A stretch of DNA of 50,714 nucleotides, from assembly GCF_000276605.1 (NCBI RefSeq), contig NZ_AKJX01000104.1, forward strand, positions 1 to 50,714, given 5' to 3'. Made by a program: the position numbers and the translations under genes. A model generated the notes under the pieces. The model searched no databases and had not been told where the DNA came from. It saw only the letters and a list, made by a program, of their open reading frames with translations. The stretch comes from Acidovorax sp. CF316. GTDB taxonomy: Bacteria; Pseudomonadota; Gammaproteobacteria; Burkholderiales; Burkholderiaceae_C. Below, one piece after another: positions 46,637-50,714 of this stretch; position 1 is the stretch's first letter; every line of letters begins with the position of its first letter.

Positions 46637-47212
46637 ATGAGCACCCTCACCCCAGACAGTGAACTGATGTACCTCCTTGACCGCATTGCCGCGCAGGACG
46701 ACTCCGCGCTGAAAGCCTTGTACGAGAGCACCTCGTCCAAGCTGTTCGGCCTGGCGTTGCGCATCGTGCGCCACCGTGACGTGGCGGAGGACGTGCTGCA
46801 GGAGGCGTTCCTGAGCATCTGGCGTGGGGCGGGCAACTACCGCGCATCGCTGAGCCCGCCCATGGCCTGGATGGGGCTGATCGTGCGCAGCCGTGCGCTG
46901 GACGCGCTGCGCAAGCGCAGTTCCGAGCGCAGCGACCTCACCAACGAGTTCGACGACGAGATGGCCCAGACCCTGGAAGGCGATTCGCCCAACCCCATGG
47001 ACGTGACCCAGGCCAGCGAACAGGCCTTTGCACTGCACCAATGCCTGGGCAAACTGGACAACAAGCAGCGCGAGGTGGTGAGCCTGGCCTACCTGCGCGA
47101 CCAGAGCCACAGCGAGCTGGCCGAGCAGCTGCAACTGCCGCTGGGCACCGTGAAGAGCTGGATCCGGCGGGGCCTGGAGCAGTTGCGCCAGTGCATGGCC
47201 CGCTACATCTGA
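46637..47212 (+). CDS. ECF sigma factor (sigma-70 family)
   Basis: A 191-residue extracytoplasmic-function sigma factor. Region 2 spans about 20-95 (LFGLALRIVRHRDVAEDVLQ, EAFLSIWRGAGNY, then WMGLIVRSRALDALRKR) and region 4 about 130-188 (LGKLDNKQREVVSLAYL, then the helix-turn-helix HSELAEQLQLPLGTVKSWIR and RGLEQLRQCM). Regions 1 and 3 are absent, as expected. It is followed after 13 nt by an RskA-like anti-sigma gene and preceded by TGCATCC-N16-CGTAT. The same motif precedes the divergent cytochrome c gene and the DUF3034 operon, so these are its likely targets. I cannot place it in a numbered ECF group by eye. Confidence 0.95.
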   Translation: MSTLTPDSELMYLLDRIAAQDDSALKALYESTSSKLFGLALRIVRHRDVAEDVLQEAFLSIWRGAGNYRASLSPPMAWMGLIVRSRALDALRKRSSERSDLTNEFDDEMAQTLEGDSPNPMDVTQASEQAFALHQCLGKLDNKQREVVSLAYLRDQSHSELAEQLQLPLGTVKSWIRRGLEQLRQCMARYI

Positions 47213-47225
47213 GCCGAGGCGCACC

Positions 47226-48038
47226 ATGAACATCACCCAACACCCCGAACTGCTCGACCGCCTGGCTGCCAGCTATGCGCTCGGTACCCTGCGCGGCGGC
47301 GCACGCCGCCGCTTCGAGACCCTGGCCCGCGAGCATGCGGCCGTGCGGGCGGCCGCCCTGGTGTGGCAGACCCACTGGTCGGGTCTGGCCGAGCTGCAGG
47401 AACTCGCGCAGCCCGATGCCGCCGTGTGGACGCGCATCCACAACCTGGTGCAAGCCGAACGCCAGGCCCAGGCCATGCAGGCAGCTCGCCTGGCCGGTGA
47501 CGGCGAGCCGGCCTTGCCGGTGTCCGCGGGCCCCGGTGGCTGGCTGCGCAGCCTGCTGCTGTGGCGTGGTGCGGCCGTGGCCGGCGCCCTGGCCACCCTG
47601 GTGGCGGTGGTGGTCGGGCTGCAGGTCAATGGCGGCTTGCGCGCCAGCAGCGGCGCCCAGATCGCCGAGCTGCGCCAGCAGCTGCAGGCCGCGCCGCAGA
47701 TCCAGTACGTGGCCGTGCTGGCCGACGACAAGGCCGCGGCTTCCATGCTGGTGACCTTCGATCCGAAGAACAACCGGCTGGAACTGCAGCGCGTGGGCGG
47801 CTTCCAGGAGGGGGCGGACCAATCGCTGCAGCTGTGGGCGCTGCCGCCTGCGGGCGGGCCGCGTTCGCTCGGCGTGCTGGGGCAGGAGAAGCTGCTCAAT
47901 CTGACGGCCGGCGAGGCCGATGTGCGCCAGGTGCCCGTTCTGGCCATCAGCCTGGAGCCCAGGGGCGGTGTGCCCAGCGCAGGCGGGCCCACGGGCCCCG
48001 TGCTGTTCAAGGGCGAGCTGATCCAGCGCATGTTGTAA
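47226..48038 (+). CDS. RskA-like transmembrane anti-sigma factor, cysteine-free
   Basis: A 270-residue single-pass anti-sigma factor. The N-terminal cytoplasmic part (about 1-112) begins with an anti-sigma helix (LLDRLAASYALGTLRGGARRRFE). A transmembrane helix spans about 115-136 (GAAVAGALATLVAVVVGL), and the periplasmic RskA domain (about 150-270) has QYVAVLADDKAAASMLVTFD and SLQLWALPPAGGP. There is no zinc-binding HxxxCxxC motif and no cysteine in the whole protein, so thiol oxidation cannot be its direct signal. Regulated proteolysis after a periplasmic cue is the usual mechanism for such proteins. It should hold the upstream sigma factor inactive. A GAGG ribosome site precedes the ATG. 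Confidence 0.92.
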   Translation: MNITQHPELLDRLAASYALGTLRGGARRRFETLAREHAAVRAAALVWQTHWSGLAELQELAQPDAAVWTRIHNLVQAERQAQAMQAARLAGDGEPALPVSAGPGGWLRSLLLWRGAAVAGALATLVAVVVGLQVNGGLRASSGAQIAELRQQLQAAPQIQYVAVLADDKAAASMLVTFDPKNNRLELQRVGGFQEGADQSLQLWALPPAGGPRSLGVLGQEKLLNLTAGEADVRQVPVLAISLEPRGGVPSAGGPTGPVLFKGELIQRML

Positions 48039-48048
48039 AAGCATGAAG

Positions 48049-48110
48049 CCCCCCTGAGGCGCTGCGCGCCTTCCCCCCAGGGGGACGCGGCCCTTGCACG
48101 GCGGCACTGG
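48049..48110 (+). repeat. Interspersed palindromic repeat, copy B
   Basis: Starts 10 nt after the anti-sigma stop codon. CCCCCCTGAGGCGCTGCGCG is followed by CCTTCCCCCCAGGGGGACGC. The outer arms CCCCCTG and CAGGGGG pair, enclosing the perfect hairpin AGGCGC-TGC-GCGCCT. It shares the CCCCCTGAG-CGCT-CGCGCCTTC and AGGGGGACGC blocks with copy A at 1-71 but lacks the inner CT-rich hairpin. It separates the sigma operon from the DUF3034 operon. Confidence 0.75.
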
Positions 48111-48215
48111 CATGGTTCCGCGCCAAGTTGGACGGGTGGTGGGCGGTGCAGGACGCCGCAAGGCCGCAGGGTGCAGCCCTCGGGGTTTGGGTGGAAGAAA
48201 AATATCTGTGGTTTT

Positions 48216-48243
48216 TGAATCCGTGGCGCACCAGATTGCGTAA
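48216..48243 (+). promoter_or_regulatory. ECF-type promoter for the DUF3034 operon
   Basis: TGAATCC (48216-48222), 16-nt spacer (48223-48238), CGTAA (48239-48243). It differs from the two promoters at 46489-46576 by one base in each element, with the same spacing. The start codon lies about 47 nt downstream. Confidence 0.68.
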
Positions 48244-48289
48244 GTAGGGTGCAACATCCTCTTACATCGCTTTCGTAATGGAGCCCTCG

Positions 48290-49222
48290 ATGAACCACAG
48301 GCATCCTTTCACCGTGTTTGCGGTCCTGGCCATGGTGGCCGGGCTGGCGCAGGCGGACACCGGCAAGCTGCTGCTCACCGGCGGCGTGAGCACCATTGCG
48401 GGATCGGCTGGCGGGGGGCTCACGCCCTGGGCCGTGATCGGCAGCAATGCCACCGAGGGCGAGGTCGGCTTCAGCGGCTACGCCACGCGCGCCGGCACGC
48501 GCGACTACGGCCTCACTGGCTACGGCGTGGCCGTGGGGCTGTTCGACCGGGCCGAGCTGTCGCTGGCACGGCAGGACTTTGATGCCTCGCCAGCGCTGGC
48601 GCTCAACGGCATCGCGGCCTTTGGCGTGACCCCCGGCCAGCACATCAGGATGGACGTGGTGGGCCTCAAGTTCCGGGTCGCCGGCGATGCGGTGCTCGAT
48701 GCCGACAGCTTCATGCCGCAGATCGCGGTGGGCATCGAGCACAAGCGCGCCCACCCTGGCTCCATCCAGTCGGTCTACAACTTCCTGGGCGTGAAGGACA
48801 GCGGCACCGACCTCTATGTAAGCGCCACCAAGCTCTTCCTGGCGCAGAGCCTGCTGGTCAACGCCACGCTGCGTTCCACCAACGCCAACCAGAACGGCCT
48901 GCTGGGCTTTGGCTCGGCGGCCCCGGGCAAGAACAGCCGCAGCCTGCAGCCCGAATTTTCGGTGGCCTACCTGGTGAGCAAGAACGTCGCCGTGGGCGCC
49001 GAATACCGCTTCAAGCCCAACCACCTGCAGGCGCTGGGCGCTGCGGCCGGCCTGGGCGCAGGGCTGCGCGAGGACGACTGGAAGGACCTGTTCATCGCTT
49101 GGGCACCGAGCAAGCACCTGTCGCTCACGTTGGCCTACGTGGACCTGGGCCGCATCGTGCCCGGGGTGACCCAGGGCCGGCGCCAGACTGGCTACTACCT
49201 CTCTGCACAAGCCGCGTTCTGA
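48290..49222 (+). CDS. DUF3034 family outer-membrane-like protein
   Basis: A 310-residue exported protein with signal peptide MNHRHPFTVFAVLAMVAGLA ending in QA. The mature start GKLLLTGGVSTIAGSAGGGL followed by TPWAVIG is the DUF3034 signature. The rest alternates hydrophobic and polar residues in short strands and ends in AQAAF, with a terminal phenylalanine as in outer-membrane beta-barrels, so it is probably a porin-like barrel. The ATG at 48290 is preferred over 48278 because GGAG lies 8 nt upstream. The function of the family is unknown. It is first in an operon with a truncated hemoglobin (25-nt gap) and a cupredoxin (23-nt gap), behind an ECF-type promoter. Confidence 0.9.
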   Translation: MNHRHPFTVFAVLAMVAGLAQADTGKLLLTGGVSTIAGSAGGGLTPWAVIGSNATEGEVGFSGYATRAGTRDYGLTGYGVAVGLFDRAELSLARQDFDASPALALNGIAAFGVTPGQHIRMDVVGLKFRVAGDAVLDADSFMPQIAVGIEHKRAHPGSIQSVYNFLGVKDSGTDLYVSATKLFLAQSLLVNATLRSTNANQNGLLGFGSAAPGKNSRSLQPEFSVAYLVSKNVAVGAEYRFKPNHLQALGAAAGLGAGLREDDWKDLFIAWAPSKHLSLTLAYVDLGRIVPGVTQGRRQTGYYLSAQAAF

Positions 49223-49247
49223 CCCCCGGCACTTCTGGAGACCGATC

Positions 49248-49685
49248 ATGAAAAAGACCCTGATGGCCTTGGGCCTCGCCGGTGCCTGCCTGCTGGCGCT
49301 GCCCGCCCTGGCCCAATCCGCAGCGCCTGCGGGCCTGTACCAGGCGCTGGGCGAAAAGCCCGGCATCGACCGCCTGGTGGACGACTTCGTCAACCGCGCC
49401 GTGAAGGACCCACGCATCGGCGCCCACTTCAAGGACACCAAGCCCGCAGCGCTCAAGGAGAGCCTGGCCGACCAGTTCTGCCAGCTCAGCGGCGGGCCTT
49501 GCAAATACGAAGGCGCCGATATGAAATCGGCCCATGCCGACATGCAGATCAACAAGGGCCACTTCCATGCGCTCGTCGAGGTGCTGCAAAGCGCCATGGA
49601 CGCGCAGGGCATTCCTTTCGCCCAGCAGAACCGCCTGCTGGCCCTGCTGGCCCCCATGCACCGCGACGTGATCACCGTTCACTGA
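49248..49685 (+). CDS. Exported group 1 truncated hemoglobin
   Basis: A 145-residue truncated (2-on-2) hemoglobin with signal peptide MKKTLMALGLAGACLLALPA cleaved after AQ, so it works in the periplasm, which is unusual for the family. Globin landmarks: LYQALGEKPGIDRLVDDF at the start, KDPRIGAHF, the E-helix region ALKESLADQFCQLSGGPC and the proximal histidine in NKGHFHALVEVL. Aligned by eye with mycobacterial TrHbN, the distal tyrosine B10 is valine (DFV) and glutamine E11 is leucine, so the ligand pocket looks apolar. Two cysteines (in FCQLSGGPC) could form a disulfide. GGAG ribosome site. It may bind oxygen, NO or heme, or transfer electrons to the adjacent cupredoxin. Confidence 0.92.
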   Translation: MKKTLMALGLAGACLLALPALAQSAAPAGLYQALGEKPGIDRLVDDFVNRAVKDPRIGAHFKDTKPAALKESLADQFCQLSGGPCKYEGADMKSAHADMQINKGHFHALVEVLQSAMDAQGIPFAQQNRLLALLAPMHRDVITVH

Positions 49686-49708
49686 CTCAGAGAGAGGGAA
49701 CCTTGCCC

Positions 49709-50437
49709 ATGCAACACACGCTCATCGCCATCGCCGCCAGCCTCCTTGCCCTGGGGGCGCACGCCGGCAACGTACAGATCCAGGTACTCGACAAGGAGGG
49801 CAAGCCCGTGCCCGACGCCGTGGTGGTGGTCTACCCGCCCGCCGGCAGCGGTGCCGCGCCCACGCTGGTGGCACCCAGCCCCGTGATCGAGCAGGAGAAG
49901 ATGCGTTTCGTGCCTGCCGTGACGGTGGTGGTGCCGGGCACCACGGTGCGTTTCACCAACCAGGACCGCTGGGACCACCATGTGCGCGGCAACGCCGCCG
50001 CGCCCGCGGCCAGCGCGGCGCCCGGCACCGGTGGCTTTGAATTGCGGCTGGCCGGCAAGGCCGATGGCAAGCCCTCGAATTTCGCCGACGTGAAGCTCGA
50101 CACCGCCGGCGTGGTGCTGCTCGGTTGCCACCTGCACGGCTCCATGCGCGGCCACGTGTTCGTGACCGATTCGGCCTGGACACTCAAGACCGACGACAAC
50201 GGCATCGCCCGCTTCGCCAGCGTGCCCGAGGGCGCAGCCCAGGTGCGCGTGTGGCATGCCGAGCAGCTGGTGGACCTGCCGCGCAAGGCCGTGCAGGTGC
50301 TGGCCACGCCGGTGCTCGACACGGTGCAACTGAGCGTGGTGCCGCGCGTGCGCCGGGCACCGCCGCCTTCCACCGCACCTGGCGGCCCCATGGGCTCTTA
50401 CAGCCAGGCACAGCCGGCCCACCAGCACACGCACTGA
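49709..50437 (+). CDS. Cupredoxin-domain periplasmic protein (annotated elsewhere as methylamine utilization protein)
   Basis: A 242-residue exported copper protein. Signal peptide MQHTLIAIAASLLALGAHA; then a carboxypeptidase-regulatory-like start (NVQIQVLDKEGKPVPDAVV). A plastocyanin-like domain (about 55-155) has a histidine in RWDHHVRG and the type 1 copper loop CHLHGSM (Cys140, His143, Met146). A second beta domain follows (TLKTDDNGIARFASVPEGAA), and a His/Pro/Gln-rich tail ends HQHTH. A GAGAGGGAA ribosome site supports the ATG. Related proteins are often called methylamine utilization proteins without evidence, and no mau genes are present. It probably carries electrons between the cytochromes and the exported hemoglobin, which is inference. 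Confidence 0.88.
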   Translation: MQHTLIAIAASLLALGAHAGNVQIQVLDKEGKPVPDAVVVVYPPAGSGAAPTLVAPSPVIEQEKMRFVPAVTVVVPGTTVRFTNQDRWDHHVRGNAAAPAASAAPGTGGFELRLAGKADGKPSNFADVKLDTAGVVLLGCHLHGSMRGHVFVTDSAWTLKTDDNGIARFASVPEGAAQVRVWHAEQLVDLPRKAVQVLATPVLDTVQLSVVPRVRRAPPPSTAPGGPMGSYSQAQPAHQHTH

Positions 50438-50459
50438 CGGGCGCCGGGAGCGGGCCGCT

Positions 50460-50714
50460 TCAGCGGTGGTTCAGTGCCACCTCGGCCGCAGGGGCGGGGG
50501 GCATGCTGCCGTCGGCGGGCAGGGCCTGCAGGTAGGCGTACAGGGCGCGCGCATCCACATCGCTGAGCTGGCCCAGGGACTCGAAGGGCATGACCTGGAT
50601 GGACGTGCCATCGGGCCGCTTGCCGTTGCGCAGCATGGCCACAAAGCTCTCCGCCGTCGGGTAGCGCGCCATGGAGCTGTCCTTGCCGGGGCGGATGTCG
50701 GCGGCGGCCGGCCA
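50460..50714 (-). CDS. Cytochrome c, C-terminal fragment (cut by window end)
   Basis: The last 84 codons of a minus-strand gene that continues past the window edge; the frame stays open to base 50714 (WPAAADIRPGKDSSMARYP). The segment VMPFESLGQLSDVDARALYA followed by YLQALP is the C-terminal helix of a class I cytochrome c, with the axial methionine in QVMPF. The CxxCH motif must lie upstream, outside the window. It is convergent with the cupredoxin gene, 22 nt away. It may be the second cytochrome of the same redox module; whether it has the ECF-type promoter cannot be seen here. Confidence 0.8.
   Translation of the reverse strand, partial: WPAAADIRPGKDSSMARYPTAESFVAMLRNGKRPDGTSIQVMPFESLGQLSDVDARALYAYLQALPADGSMPPAPAAEVALNHR

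Noticed and set aside
49709..50437. Role of the cupredoxin in methylamine utilization
   Set aside because: No mau cluster or amine dehydrogenase genes are present; the name is inherited from automated annotation of this family.

Overview
The window is chromosomal DNA from a high-GC betaproteobacterium, most likely of the family Comamonadaceae (Acidovorax-like). This is inferred from codon use and gene content (a Bug/TctC binding protein, a BPSS1780-family membrane protein, a DUF3034 protein, polA divergent from DUF2782-thrB) and from an interspersed palindromic repeat (1-71 and 48049-48110) that I recall as common in that family. No search was run. I saw no rRNA, tRNA, insertion sequence, prophage or CRISPR array. 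It reads as core and metabolic chromosome, not an island.

Left part (1-12.8 kb). A minus-strand operon encodes imelysin, di-heme peroxidase, a second imelysin and DUF1513, a conserved iron-linked set, behind a promoter with a perfect TATAAT and a Fur-like AT-rich site. Next come two divergent PhoX-family phosphatase genes. Each is preceded by a PHO-box-like repeat exactly 10 nt upstream of a -10 hexamer, so the pair looks like a phosphate-starvation unit. A FecR-domain protein overlapping a BPSS1780 membrane protein follows, then thrB with DUF2782.

Middle part (12.9-31.4 kb). This holds polA; a LysR regulator with an orphan amino-acid binding protein and an Asp/Glu racemase; a dienelactone hydrolase; a ZIP metal transporter with an ArsC-like reductase; a LytS/LytTR two-component pair divergent from argH; a Bug protein; a CHASE-GGDEF cyclase; an SGNH hydrolase; and an OpgC-like acyltransferase translated just behind a large catalase (katE).

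Right part (31.6-50.7 kb). A giant alpha-2-macroglobulin, a small three-helix membrane protein and penicillin-binding protein 1C form a tight cell-envelope operon. A Cache-PAS-PAS-GGDEF cyclase, two EamA exporters and an FMN-dependent L-lactate dehydrogenase follow. The last 5 kb is the most interesting. An ECF sigma factor and a cysteine-free RskA-like anti-sigma factor lie between a divergent cytochrome c gene and an operon for DUF3034, an exported truncated hemoglobin and a cupredoxin; a second cytochrome c gene is cut by the window end. Three of these units carry the same promoter, TG(C/A)ATCC-N16-CGTA. The sigma factor therefore probably controls itself and a periplasmic heme/copper redox module whose function I cannot name from known pathways.
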